Shown in pieces: positions 11,561 through 22,319 of a stretch of DNA of 34,792 nucleotides (its first letter is position 1; each line of letters opens with the position of its first letter). The position numbers and the translations under genes were made by a program. The notes below the pieces were generated by a model. It did no database searches. It saw nothing but the letters and a program-made list of their open reading frames with translations, and was not told the DNA's origin. This DNA comes from Saccoglossus kowalevskii. Its lineage: Eukaryota; Hemichordata; Enteropneusta; Harrimaniidae. The stretch is taken from NCBI RefSeq assembly GCF_000003605.2, contig NW_003156736.1:641214-676005 (forward strand), read 5' to 3'.

Positions 11561-12639
11561 CATAATGGCCACCGAAATCAAATTTATTGGAGTTTGCAGA
11601 CTGGCAACGGGCTTCCGCCTACGTCATAAGGACGACGTTGACGTCACCGAAGCTAATTATGCAGATAATAGTTCGCATCCTTGGCATAGTTGGCCGATTG
11701 CCGGGGTCTCAGGGTTGAAATATGACTCTGTCACCTATGAGACGTTGCCGGGTCTGTTGCCGCGTGCTCGGTCGGTCGCCATGACTGTCAACGTCGCAAA
11801 GTATGTCGAAATGGCGATTTCGTAGTCTCTTTCCGTACACTTCACACAGAGAAGGATTCATTCTCGTAAAAACAGGTTCCACAGTTGTTGTTCTCTTGTG
11901 AATTCATCGATTCATACAATCTCTGAGTTAAACAGTACAATATCTATAAAACAGACCTTACCACAATGTCCCCCATTACAAGATTCCACTGCATATCAAT
12001 AATGCAAGTATCGTTGACAACTGTCCCTTTGGGAGCCACTCACATTCTTTACTACGTCTGAAACTTATCAAAATATTATCGCACAGCGGTAGACCGAATG
12101 ACGTCGGCGACCATAAACGTTTGTGCTCACCAAAAGAAAGAGCGCCATCGATGTTTCAAAACAGGACATCAAACAAAATTGTCTGAAACAAAACCGCAAA
12201 GAACGCCATTACAACTGATGTTCACACTTGTTCTCATTAATTTTTGTCATACTTGGCAGTTGCTTAGTTTATTTTGCACGTTCCATACTTTACTGACATC
12301 ACCGGGTGTGACAGATTATCGATCGTACTAATTTAAAAACAAAAGAATTACAACGCCTCCTGCAATGTCGCTAGCTTCAATCCAACCAAACCCCGCGCAA
12401 TCGCTAAAACGATATTTGAAGATTTTATATTTAAGATATAAAATTCGACAAATTCTTAAAATATCATTATTATTATTAAAAAAAACACCTATCGTCCTTC
12501 AGAATTGGCGGACATTGTCTTCACAAAATCTCCTGTTTCATGAAAAATCTCGTTGTTTTTATAATACCACGTGACAACACTGGTGAGCCACTGAAGAAGT
12601 TTTTCTGTGCTTAGAAGAAATATGAGAAAGTGAATGTCT
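11561..12639. other. Non-genic stretch with CRE-like sites
   Basis: A perfect palindromic CRE, TGACGTCA, lies at 11639-11646, with TACGTCA about 20 bases upstream. Both lie within an 86-codon ORF (11565-11825) that starts at ATGGCCACC. The ORF has no recognisable domain and is not called. From 11.83 to 12.64 kb I see nothing beyond short random ORFs. Confidence 0.4.
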
Positions 12640-12727
12640 TCATTGCGCCGAGTCACAACGCGTAAAATACATTGTTTGTCTACAAGAAATTCAAACGCGC
12701 TGAGTGACGACCATGGCGACGTTAAAT
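12640..12727 (+). repeat. TTAA-bounded short interspersed element, copy 3
   Basis: Contains CGTAAAATACATTGTTTGTC, GAAATTCAAACGCGCTGAGT and GACGACCA, ending in GCGACGTTAAA. This is the same block order as copy 4. The left end is truncated or diverged. Confidence 0.6.
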
Positions 12728-12739
12728 GGTTTCCCTATT

Positions 12740-13480
12740 TCTCTGACTTTATGAGCTGCTTATGAGGTAATTATATCGGACAAGTGCTAATTTCACATCT
12801 GACAGAGCCTAGTTAATTAAAATTGATGAGTATTGTAATTAATAAATAAATAATCTCCCGTGTGAGAGCAATATTATTTATATTAGTACGTTGCCTTTAT
12901 TATATTTCCCAAATTACTAACATATTTGGATAGTTCTTTATGCGAAGGGATTTATGGAAGGTCATCATTGTTTGCTAACATTTGCTGTTATACATGATGA
13001 TCTCTACAGACCACACGCCGGGACACTTTCCAGGGGCATTTTCCAGCCATACTTTCAAATATCATATACCTTAATGTTTGCAACGTTAACTAGTTTTTGA
13101 ACTTCTTTCATTTGCGAGAGGAAATTCAGTAATGATGTGAAATTGTCCCGCGAAAATACCGAGATGTACAAACCTTTACGGTCATGCATAAAGCACATTG
13201 CTAATGGTCACTCCGCTGTTTATCAGAAAGAAGTTCAGATCTTATTTAATCGTCATCAAACACCGTGACAACAGCGCGAATGAAATTACAGCAAGCTCAG
13301 GTGCTGCCGGCAGCGCTTCAAGTTGGCAAATTAGACATCACTGATAAAACCGCCCCCCTGCCACACGACTGGCATGCGATTAAAATCGATTAAATAATTA
13401 ATGAAGACACGATGACGACATGCCCCGGCAATTTTACACTAAGTCACACGAGGCGCAGTTAAATTAATAGATGATGAGTT
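12740..13480. promoter_or_regulatory. Candidate conserved non-coding/enhancer-like block
   Basis: Dense homeodomain-type cores: TTAATTAAAATTGATGAG and TGTAATTAATAAATAAATAA near 12.82-12.85 kb, and CGATTAAAATCGATTAAAT followed by AATTAATGAAG near 13.38-13.40 kb. An intervening GC-richer segment contains the palindrome GCTGCCGGCAGC. No ORF or repeat explains it. The enhancer label is inference from motif density. Confidence 0.2.
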
Positions 13481-13650
13481 TTATTTCCCCCGAGAAATAA
13501 GCGTAATATCTTCATTCTTTTCATTATATTACTGTTACAAACGTACTTTTCCCTATCGCTATCTCTCATTTTAAAGTTGAGATACATGTAAAGATATACG
13601 TGTGTAGCCATATGTAAGAAATTAAATGTCTCAATAGACCTTAGGTGTGA

Positions 13651-13699
13651 ATGGCCGCCGAGATCTCGATAGGATCTCGATATCCACGAGACTTGTTTT
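13651..13699 (+). repeat. Two-armed repeat, copy A
   Basis: The arms ATGGCCGCCGAGATCTCG (13651-13668) and CCACGAGACTTGTTTT (13684-13699) are separated by 15 bases. The same two arms with the same 15-base spacing, but a different spacer sequence, occur at 18067-18115. Weaker similarity extends about 20 bases on each side. The first arm contains the palindrome CGAGATCTCG. Confidence 0.75.
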
Positions 13700-15113
13700 T
13701 GCTCTTAAAATAGTGTGTCATTCAAATACTACGGTTATTTAGGTCAGCGGAACTCGGTGACGGGAGAGGAGAGAATGCAACACAGTTTCGGGGCACAAAA
13801 CAAGCCCCGTGATTCTCTCGCTCTTATAAACTTGTTTCTGCAGAACACAAAATAGCCACGGTCCGGTGACGTAATAGTCCACGCGAATACGCTTCCGTAT
13901 TGGATTACTTTTACGTACCAGTAATTCAAAAGACATCAGCAAAATTAAATCAATTTACTTCAATAATTGGAATCCACGAGGTGTACGAGATGTAGATACA
14001 AGTCTTGTGGGTCTTTCGCTCTGAACAAATTAAAGATATGAATGCAAACAAAAGCAAACAAAAATTTGCATGAAGATAAACGGGCGTACACACATATATC
14101 AAGGTTTCGTAAATAAAGAGATAATTTGTTGTGAGCAAGTTATCCTTATCGTAAAAAAGTGCGCCATGAAATAATTGTATTGTTATCCATTATAGTATGT
14201 GTTTTCCAAAGAAATTATTAAATTTATTTCAGTGTCACTGTGTAAAATATGGTTCATTTAAAAAAATGGACTAAGACTCTTCTGATCCAGATGTATTAAA
14301 AAATCTAGTATTGTACCCCTCCCATTTCTAAACAGTCAACAACAATCTGTTCTTATCAGTTTCGAGTGAAACTTTTTTCTCCGTGTAGGATTCCTTGTGT
14401 GATTTGATGAGAAAACGATGGCACGCTGACATGTCAAATTGTGCACGTCATTCACCTATCTCATTCGTCCGTAATTTGAGTGTAAATAAATGCACGAGTC
14501 GTTAACTCAGACGTCACGTGACGATTTAGAATGTCACAACATAATATCTAAAAATAGACTTAATTATTACAAGGGGACGAATTTACGACAATTCCAATTT
14601 ATCCAATTTAACAATCTTCTAGAAACTGGCATTCCGAATAATGATTGGAATTATTCCATCAATGTGAATTCGGTTCACTTCATCGTCATTGCGTCAGAGC
14701 GACGCGAGTCATTCCCAAGGCTGAATTGGGGCGATTTACTTACCCACAGTACAATGCGCCGTCCATTTGTCTTATTATCATGTCGAAAAAATTTAATCAG
14801 CGAAAGTGAACGAATTACGGAAGATTCTTGTTCTAATCCCCATCCCTTTAGTTGAATCCTCCAACGAGTATTGTAATACCATCTCATCTTAGGGATGAAT
14901 CATTAACAAAAACGGGTACTAGCCAAGGGACGGAATCACGTAACAATAGTCAAAGTAAAACGACTACGAAACCCCATATTTAGCAGTACTTTGACATAAT
15001 GTTTCGGCAAGTAGTTGATTCAGTTTATTGTTTCGTTAAAGTTAATGAGATGTTATTGTATTGTCTCCAGCTGCAAATTGAACACATTCTTATACACAGT
15101 CCCGGGTTTACTG
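13700..15113. other. Non-genic stretch
   Basis: No gene supported. The longest frame is 14490-14855 (121 codons, ATG start, overlapping AGACGTCACGTGACG near its start). It has no motif I recognise and no splice context. Confidence 0.45.
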
Positions 15114-15244
15114 GGGTGGCAGTCGTCGTGCCGCGTCCTGTTCGATATGGGACTCATAGCGACGTATACAACGCGTGTAAAATACATTGTTTATTTACAT
15201 GAAATTCGAACACGCGCTGCGCGACGACCACCACACTTTAACGT
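15114..15244 (+). repeat. TTAA-bounded short interspersed element, copy 4 (best core)
   Basis: Carries the full core in order: GGGACTCATAGCGACG, GTATACAACGCGTGTAAAAT, ACATTGTTTATTTACATGAA, ATTCGAACACGCGCTGC, GCGACGACCACCACACTTTA, then ACG. The left end (GGTGGCAGTCGTCGTGCCGCG) resembles the reverse complement of the right end, as expected for terminal inverted repeats. Confidence 0.65.
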
Positions 15245-15317
15245 AAATTTAGACTTCATTGCCTGGTTCTATTACCTTCTACCTGTATATGATACAAGAC
15301 CTTGAATATGTTAGTTA

Positions 15318-15329
15318 TGCGCATGCGCA
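15318..15329. promoter_or_regulatory. Perfect NRF1-type palindrome
   Basis: TGCGCATGCGCA is a 12-base palindrome matching the NRF1 consensus YGCGCAYGCGCR exactly. No TSS or coding exon is recognised nearby. Confidence 0.35.
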
Positions 15330-15649
15330 CAATGGTCGCGATAGTCAGCAACATATCCTGCATGAGCTGGTCTGATTCTTCCCTCGATGGAATGTATTCA
15401 AATTACTTATTATACAGCTCACGTAGACCAATTTATGGAAAAAGCCTGTATTGAAAAATCTAAATTAAGATAGATTGAAATCGGGTTTTACTGATATAAC
15501 ATCATTCGCTAATCTCTCATTTTGGAATAAAAGATATATCATTGGGTATCAACAACTTCTATTGGTCGAACACTTATTTTAAAGTTACACGGATGTCTTA
15601 ATCCCCCATGTGCGGCTTTGTAGTTCATTCTCGGTTAATCTAGACTGTT

Positions 15650-15771
15650 TTTAAAGCGCCACAATCGTTGCGCAGCGCGCGTTCAAATTTAATTTAATCA
15701 GACAACATATTTTACATGAGCTGTATACGTCGCATGAGTCCCACACCGACGACATATGTGGCTTTAAAAGC
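15650..15771 (-). repeat. TTAA-bounded short interspersed element, copy 5
   Basis: Reverse orientation relative to copy 4. TTAAAGCGCCACAATCGTTG then CGCAGCGCGCGTTC at the left, internal ATATTTTACATGAGCTGTAT and ACGTCGCATGAGTCCCA, and GGCTTTAAAAG at the right. Both ends contain TTAA. Confidence 0.6.
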
Positions 15772-15949
15772 GTATCAAATTTTCACAAAATGTCACTCAT
15801 TTACTTTATATGTTTATTTTTTTTCCGAATTAGGAAAAAAAATCATAATTTCTTCCGAGTCTTTGTTTCACTGAGAGCTAGCCAGATGATAAAATTTACT
15901 AGCGGAAACACAGTTGAGGATGAAACACGTACATAAGGATGGGCGCAAT

Positions 15950-16050
15950 TAAAAAGTGCGTCACAGTCGTCACGTGGTTAACGTAAGAGAATATTGCATT
16001 TCACGCGCGTTGTATACGTCGCTTTGTGAGGACTGTTGCTCTTCAAGCGT
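15950..16050 (-). repeat. TTAA-bounded short interspersed element, copy 6
   Basis: Reverse-oriented diverged copy. Its minus strand reads AAGCGACGTATACAACGCGC then GTGAAATGCAAT and GTGACGACTGTGACGCACTT, paralleling the core of copy 4. Confidence 0.55.
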
Positions 16051-16162
16051 TCTAAAAATATATACATTAAAAGCTTATTTTTTTAAATGTATATTTTTAT
16101 AAAGACATCATCGTTATTTCCAATGAATATTATCCAATTAGCGAGGGTCTCATTTTGAATAA

Positions 16163-16310
16163 GTGGGCGGTCTAAGTTGCTATGTCACGTGAAGACAGCC
16201 CATGTTCAGTCATTCTTAGCCTTTGAGCCAATCAAATTTGAATTTGGATGAAAGCTGACGATCGGCATTCAGATGAGTTTATAAGAAAATCCCCAGCATT
16301 TTGCTATTTA
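16163..16310 (+). promoter_or_regulatory. Candidate RNA polymerase II promoter
   Basis: In order: GC-box-like GTGGGCGG (16163-16170), E-box palindrome TCACGTGA (16185-16192), CCAAT (16228-16232) and TATA-like TTTATAAG (16278-16285). The CCAAT-to-TATA spacing of about 50 bases is canonical and would place initiation near 16310. No downstream coding exon is recognised. The first good Kozak ATG (GCCATGG, about 16421) opens only a 6-codon frame. Confidence 0.3.
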
Positions 16311-18066
16311 CTGTGCGTTACGTGGTCAGTAAAAAAATCATCCGATAAGAAGATCGAATCGTACGAGTGTGGATATCCACATAATTAATCAACTACATGT
16401 AATTGTCATAAATAAAAGCCATGGACATCATGTTTTTTTAGGTTACTCGTCTTCTGAAGTAGGTCCGAAAGTGGGGCCACCAAACTTTACTATCACTCAC
16501 ACCCATCGGTCGGCCAATTTGAAAGTGAAATTTTGCGAAACTCGGAAATTATTTGTCTCCCTCCTTCCATTATTTTTAAGCTATCTTAAATATTTCGGTA
16601 AAAGAATATTGACTCAAGCGTTCAAAAGCTCGCGACGAAGAAGATGTGTAGTGCGATGTTTTAATAACGGACCTGACATGCATAAAACGGCACCGTTATA
16701 CTTATGCTATGTGCCGTTCTATAATATATAGAAAATAATGTTGATCACCCTATGAAATAATGAACCACACAGAGCAAATGCCAAAGTGTTTTTATTCAAA
16801 GCTGAGAGCTATTTTGTTAACTGGCTGTCCGAATAATTCTCAAAATGGTTGTAAGGTTACACTTTCGATAATATTTGAAAACATACGAAGAGTAACACAA
16901 TTACACCACCTAAGAACATGCATTGGGGTTACCGAGTTCCAGCCGCTTTTTACAATCATCGCAATACACGATATAATATTGTCGAACCGACGGAATCTAA
17001 AGATAAGGGAATTTGACGGATTCAATGCACGTGTTACTAAAAATAGAAATGCTGGATAAATCGAGAGCGAACTAAATACCAAATAAGCATGTGCTGAGGG
17101 CGGAGATTGACGACGACTGTGTTCAACTTTGTCAAAGATAACCCATTAATGTGACACGGCCTTGTCGAAGATTAGCATTTTAAGGATACCGGATTAACGC
17201 GATTGGAGATACTATAAATTATGTTTAGGATCGCGCAGTCGAAAGGAATTCTTGCGATGACCATGAGCTGGTTTATCGCCCCGAGTATTATGCATATATT
17301 GTTGCTATGCATAGCATTTCGAAATCATGTTGCGACCGACTGGAGTTTGTATTTGTTTCCAAGCGTTGACCTCAATTTGACAGTTTCTATAATCCCGTGG
17401 CAATTCTGCGTTGTACGCCTGGCTGCACAATTAACTTGAACCAGGCCGCCCAAATAAGTACGTGGTCTGTATGAACGATGTTTGTGATTAAAAGCTATAA
17501 TTAGACGCGCTTACGGTCTATAAATGTTCGCGCTAAAACCCCCATCACAGGAAACCATTAAAATCAACGAGGGGAACTAACGAAACCGACATTGTTCTCC
17601 AATTTTTCACCAGGTACTTCCCTCCTGTGCAAGTAGTAATCAGTGTTTATTTACATAAGCGTAATCTACGTACCTAATTCCATGGTTAATGAAGCTGTTC
17701 TCTTGGTTTTATTCTGTAACAGGAAAGGAGATTTGTCCCAAATTATTTAACTATGCATTACAAGTTTTGAACATCTCAGGATAATTTAGTTTCAGTTCTT
17801 GTCTCAAATAAGGCGGTGATTTTTCTCCGCTGTTGTCTGTGAGTTCTCATACGCGGAGCTCAGACATGATGTGTGATTGTCATGTTTTGATTGGTACGTA
17901 TAATTCCCAAACGTGGTTTCCCGTGAAATATGCCTCTAGTCATCATCATGGATTGTGTATGTAAAAGTTACTCTTTTATATGATATATATTTTAGGTTTA
18001 TTTGCGTTTTAGAACAATTATGTGACATACTGCTATCGATGTGTGCAAAATAAACCCCGGACGCAA
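16311..18066. other. Non-genic stretch with regulatory-like sequence
   Basis: ORFs at 16369-16731 (starting GTG) and 16760-17059 show no domain. The segment 17.09-17.44 kb is motif-rich: AACTTTGTCAAAGATAA, GGATTAACGCGATTGG, TTGACCTCAATTTGACAG and a 14-base palindrome. It could be a conserved element. From 17.45 to 18.05 kb nothing was recognised. Confidence 0.4.
17303..17316. promoter_or_regulatory. 14-base palindrome with POU-like core
   Basis: TGCTATGCATAGCA is a perfect palindrome centred on ATGCAT, just after a second TATGCATAT-like site at about 17289-17297. Related dimeric sites are bound by POU factors. Regulatory role inferred only. Confidence 0.25.
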
Positions 18067-18115
18067 ATGGCCGCCGAGATCTCGTTGAAGACGAGAGAGC
18101 CACGAGACTTGTTTT
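18067..18115 (+). repeat. Two-armed repeat, copy B
   Basis: Identical arms to copy A: ATGGCCGCCGAGATCTCG (18067-18084) and CCACGAGACTTGTTTT (18100-18115), again 15 bases apart. Here the spacer TTGAAGACGAGAGAG can pair with the first arm (TCTCGT with ACGAGA). Orientation matches copy A, 4.4 kb away. Confidence 0.75.
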
Positions 18116-19364
18116 GGTCCGCCTTCTTATAGTGCTCCTTTCTCTTCTGTCATTGCGTTCACTGCCCTCCTGACCTATGTTGCCATGGTATTCACAACAG
18201 TAAAAACTGCCACCAATCGCAATCACAATGAATGTATTTATGAGTTATTTATATGATTCGATTTTATTTTAAATTTCGCAATTTTATATTCAATTTGATC
18301 TATTGTTTTTTCGAAAGCTCTTTATAAATCGCATGTCAATGTTTATTGGTTCATGATGTATGAATCTATATCGTGAACTTATAGTTGTGTGGTAACATAC
18401 ATGGCATTATTATGCATATGTCACCGTTACGCCATAAGTTACAGCGTGCCGTAATCATCCTACCATATAAGAAATGGGAATTCCAAATATGGAATGGTTA
18501 CGCGCGTACGCGTCCTCCAAGAATAAAAACGAACATGGCTGCCACCAGGGCTTGACCCGAACTCCACAGAGTTCGATGCGCGTTACTTATCATCACTGCA
18601 CAAAGAAGCTTTGCATAGAACTCATTTGCATATTCGAATATGTTCGAACTACCAGACCCTGTCGGTTAACAAAGTTATGCGTATGTCACTTGGTTACTTT
18701 AAACTCTTAATAAGACGTTTCACGCCCCGACTCCGAATAAAATGTTCTGTTTATTAGATTAAAATATACATGACGTTTCTACAATAAATGGCTAACTTTA
18801 TAAACTTACTAGAACCTTTGTGTTCTATTGTTGTTAGACGCGCAAAATCGAACCCGTTCAAGCCAGAAATAGTATTGAAATATTCACCAGAATATACAAG
18901 ATGAACGGAAATGTTAGGAAACTTTTTTCAGTGAAATTAGTCTTTAATGTTTCTTTTCCAACTATAACAGAGCGTTTTTTCTTCCAAGTTTTAGTGTATC
19001 ACGTGCGCCATTTCACTATAGTAACATTACCTTGCAAAACATAGTCCGCGATAAAATGGTTCGTATTTACGTTTTTACTGAGGTCTGACATTAATAAATA
19101 GTTCGGATGTGACATACGTTTTTTCCCCACTTTTTGTAGTACGTTTTCAGATGTAACAGGTACAAGAAAATGGCCGTGCGTAGTGAGGTGATTGAGCACA
19201 AAATTGAAGGCTGTCTGTGGCAGAGGCACTATTGCGTAAAGCGCAAAGGCCTGTAGGAAGGAGATCGGGTTTGACCGGACTCCACACAAACAAGCTCGCT
19301 GATTCTGTTCTAAGCTTTTTGGATGTTGGCATTTTCATGATGTATCCTTGGAAGAAAAAGATGT
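18116..19364. other. Non-genic stretch
   Basis: No supported gene. One POU octamer ATTTGCAT (18624-18631) is followed by repeated TTCGAA motifs. The minus-strand ORFs here (62-97 codons) have no recognisable features. Confidence 0.5.
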
Positions 19365-19446
19365 ATAATAATAAGGTTATTACGAGGATTCCTCAAAGTA
19401 TGCACTCAGGCAGTACGCCGCGCATCCTCGTAATAACCTCATATTA
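19365..19446. repeat. Inverted repeat / hairpin
   Basis: The perfect 16-base arms AGGTTATTACGAGGAT (19374-19389) and ATCCTCGTAATAACCT (19424-19439) are separated by 34 bases. Further out, ATAATA...ATTAT extends the pairing imperfectly to about 24 bases. It could be a small foldback element or a structured RNA. No match to a known miRNA was recognised. Confidence 0.7.
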
Positions 19447-19516
19447 TTTTGTGAGTTATAGTGCCGTAATTTGCATATATTTTACATTAGCATTTTTTTT
19501 ATACAGTTCAATCCTC

Positions 19517-19535
19517 GGGGGCGGAGCTACGTCAC
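19517..19535 (+). promoter_or_regulatory. GC-box adjoining CRE-like site
   Basis: GGGGGCGGAGC (19517-19527) abuts TACGTCAC (19528-19535). This resembles a CpG-rich core promoter, but no downstream coding exon is recognised. A 153-codon frame downstream (19548-20009) begins at TTG, lacks a nearby ATG and matches nothing I know. Confidence 0.2.
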
Positions 19536-21333
19536 GGACGTTCTACGTTGCTAAGACGCGCACCACTGTACCACGTATTTCTATGGGCTCTGTGCGCGCT
19601 GCTGTGGAACGCCGGTGGAGCTGGTGAAAACTTAAGAAAACAACACAAACTCAACTTTGAAGTAATCCTGAACAACCAAATTCATATATGTTACACACGT
19701 AGGGCTAATCTTGTTACACTGTTCAGGGGACTCTCAACAACCATCGCAAAGTACCGTTTTCTGCAAGTTTTTGGTCTTTGTTTTCACCGCGAGGGTTGCC
19801 AGGCGGTAGAAAATGCCCGGATGTCCGCCCCCGAGAATAGAACACAATGCCAAAGAAGACCAGTTAATCGCTTATTAAAATTCAAGAAAACAGCAAGTAC
19901 GCCACCAGTGGCGATGTATGACTGGGTCACCCCTACACCACTCTACAATTATCCTGGGATATCATGGCATAATATTTCAACATCGGAACCAATAGCAAAT
20001 GCCTTCTAATACTGGCCGCTGTTCAGGACGAAAATATAACCAGCGTGTTCGCGGAAATTATGCTGATAACCCGAAACATTTTTTGAGTCAAAAAAATTTA
20101 ATTTATCACAAAATAGAAACAATTCTGGATATTAATTGCTCTTTAAGTGGACGATTGACTGAACTGTACCTTTGAACTTCATCCATGTAATATTCCGTTT
20201 TTTATGTGGAGTAAAATCACAATATTTTATTAACAAAGCTTCTCTAATAATATCGCGCACGTGTCAACATATTGGAATAACGGCATCAATATCGATCGTC
20301 CTCGTTAATGAAGTTGGAGAACTACACCGTAACCCGACACTCTCATTTATTTTGTATTTATACATAAACGACTTATTAATGGGTTGTGGTATTGAATTAT
20401 CTCAACCACAAAACACAGATGAAAATCAATGTACTTTAGTTAGTTATTATTGTATTTTCTCTGTCTTCTATAATTACCGGAATAGCCCCAGGGCGTCGCA
20501 CGTACAATATTGTAACTCGCCCATGTGATATTATGTTATAGTACGACATCAACTCCGCCATCTTGTTTTGTTCTCACTCACAGCTAGTCATGTTAAAATC
20601 AATCGAAAAGTCAACCAAATATATATCTATGACATAACGATTTGGCGGGAAAATGTTTCATTTTTAATTCCTCGACCCTCTCCCCCTCCCCTCAATAAAT
20701 GTTGTGCAAATGTGTGTATGCATGTGCCTATATATATATGATGTAAGCACGGATGGACTATATTTCTTTTTCATAAGTTGTCCATATTCTCATTTATTCT
20801 CTCGAAAGCGGATGTTTGCGATATATACGTGTGATTCCTAGTTTGAAATGTCTCGCAAAGACACGTAAACAGATTTATCAGCACATGTGATAAACTGTTC
20901 AACAACAGATTACGAAATGGAACCCTTGGAGAAAACGTGTCAATGACGCTCTGTGGCGAATATTGTGTAAGAATCTGGAAGACATAAGTTAACTTAAAGA
21001 TAAGCGAGGGAATGAATTTGAGTGAATATAATTGGAAAATCATCAGTATAGAATCGTCCAAGGCAACATGCGCGTGAGCCTTTGTGAGAAAGACGCAATC
21101 GCAAGCTGTGGTATTTAATCACGTGTGTGAAATGGAGAATTACTTGGTGGACTTGTATTCGCTTAAAGTTCGCCTTCGCTCGTAGCGGCCAGCCCTAAAA
21201 TTATTTTTGTTTTGTACTCCGAGAGTCTTGGCCACCAATTGTTAATTTTTCGAATCTCTATCACAAGTAGAACATATTTAAATTAGAGATTTAAAAAATA
21301 TCAAAAACAATAAGGTATATATGACTGACATTA
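19536..21333. other. Non-genic stretch
   Basis: Contains moderately long but unrecognised frames (19548-20009, 20172-20528) and no RNA gene. Short TA tract at about 20730-20740. Nothing else seen. Confidence 0.45.
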
Positions 21334-21614
21334 TTAAAGCGCGGTGGTCGTCGCGCTGCGCATGTACCATCCCACAATCCAATGCGCTCTTCAAATGGAA
21401 ATCACTAGTATGAGGTTTGACCTGGGCGCGACTTGCACTGATTACCGCCGGTGACTCCTTCGATGCCTTCCAATAACATGAAATTACTTAATTAAAGCTT
21501 GGAAACGTCTTAGTTCGTACTCGTTGATCTGCGCAACAATCAAAGTCGCCATCTTTGTTTATATGAGACCCATATATCTCGCACATGTGCAGCGCGACGA
21601 CTACCGCGCTTTAA
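21334..21614. mobile_element. TTAA-flanked MITE with 32-base terminal inverted repeats, copy 7
   Basis: The terminal repeats at 21334-21365 and 21583-21614 match at 30 of 32 positions and both begin with TTAA, then AGCGCGG, then TCGTCGCGCTGC. The 281-base element has no ORF. TTAA at both edges fits a 4-base target duplication of piggyBac type, which is inference. The right end shares TGTTTATATGAGACC and GCAGCGCGACGACTACCGCG with the smaller copies, tying the family together. Confidence 0.75.
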
Positions 21615-21736
21615 CGTTTCGGATCTTCGATTATAGCGCCATCAGTCGGTTTAAGTGCGAGAATGGGAGGGAGTGATTTCTAGCTTGCGGAATTTATTCG
21701 CGGCGAAATCAACCCCCTACGCAGACGAAAGTAAAA

Positions 21737-22319
21737 NNNNNNNNNNNNNNNNNNNNNNNNNNNNNNNNNNNNNNNNNNNNNNNNNNNNNNNNNNNNNNNN
21801 NNNNNNNNNNNNNNNNNNNNNNNNNNNNNNNNNNNNNNNNNNNNNNNNNNNNNNNNNNNNNNNNNNNNNNNNNNNNNNNNNNNNNNNNNNNNNNNNNNNN
21901 NNNNNNNNNNNNNNNNNNNNNNNNNNNNNNNNNNNNNNNNNNNNNNNNNNNNNNNNNNNNNNNNNNNNNNNNNNNNNNNNNNNNNNNNNNNNNNNNNNNN
22001 NNNNNNNNNNNNNNNNNNNNNNNNNNNNNNNNNNNNNNNNNNNNNNNNNNNNNNNNNNNNNNNNNNNNNNNNNNNNNNNNNNNNNNNNNNNNNNNNNNNN
22101 NNNNNNNNNNNNNNNNNNNNNNNNNNNNNNNNNNNNNNNNNNNNNNNNNNNNNNNNNNNNNNNNNNNNNNNNNNNNNNNNNNNNNNNNNNNNNNNNNNNN
22201 NNNNNNNNNNNNNNNNNNNNNNNNNNNNNNNNNNNNNNNNNNNNNNNNNNNNNNNNNNNNNNNNNNNNNNNNNNNNNNNNNNNNNNNNNNNNNNNNNNNN
22301 NNNNNNNNNNNNNNNNNNN
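21737..22319. other. Assembly gap (583 N)
   Basis: Unsequenced bases. Frames that run through the gap (21655-22467 and two minus-strand frames) are artefacts of N codons. The 48 codons right of the gap (to the TGA at 22467) are open, but too short to judge. Confidence 0.98.

Noticed and set aside
14490..14855. 121-codon ATG ORF on the + strand
   Set aside because: No domain, no promoter or splice context, composition like translated intergenic DNA.
16369..17059. Two + strand ORFs after the promoter-like motifs
   Set aside because: The first starts at GTG, the second has no recognisable features, and neither has convincing splice sites joining them.
18520..18600. Possible tRNA-like B-box GTTCGATGC
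   Set aside because: The upstream A-box match is poor and no cloverleaf can be drawn.
19217..20009. Overlapping 136- and 153-codon + strand ORFs
   Set aside because: The longer one begins at TTG with no nearby ATG; no motif in either; the first contains one arm of a hairpin.
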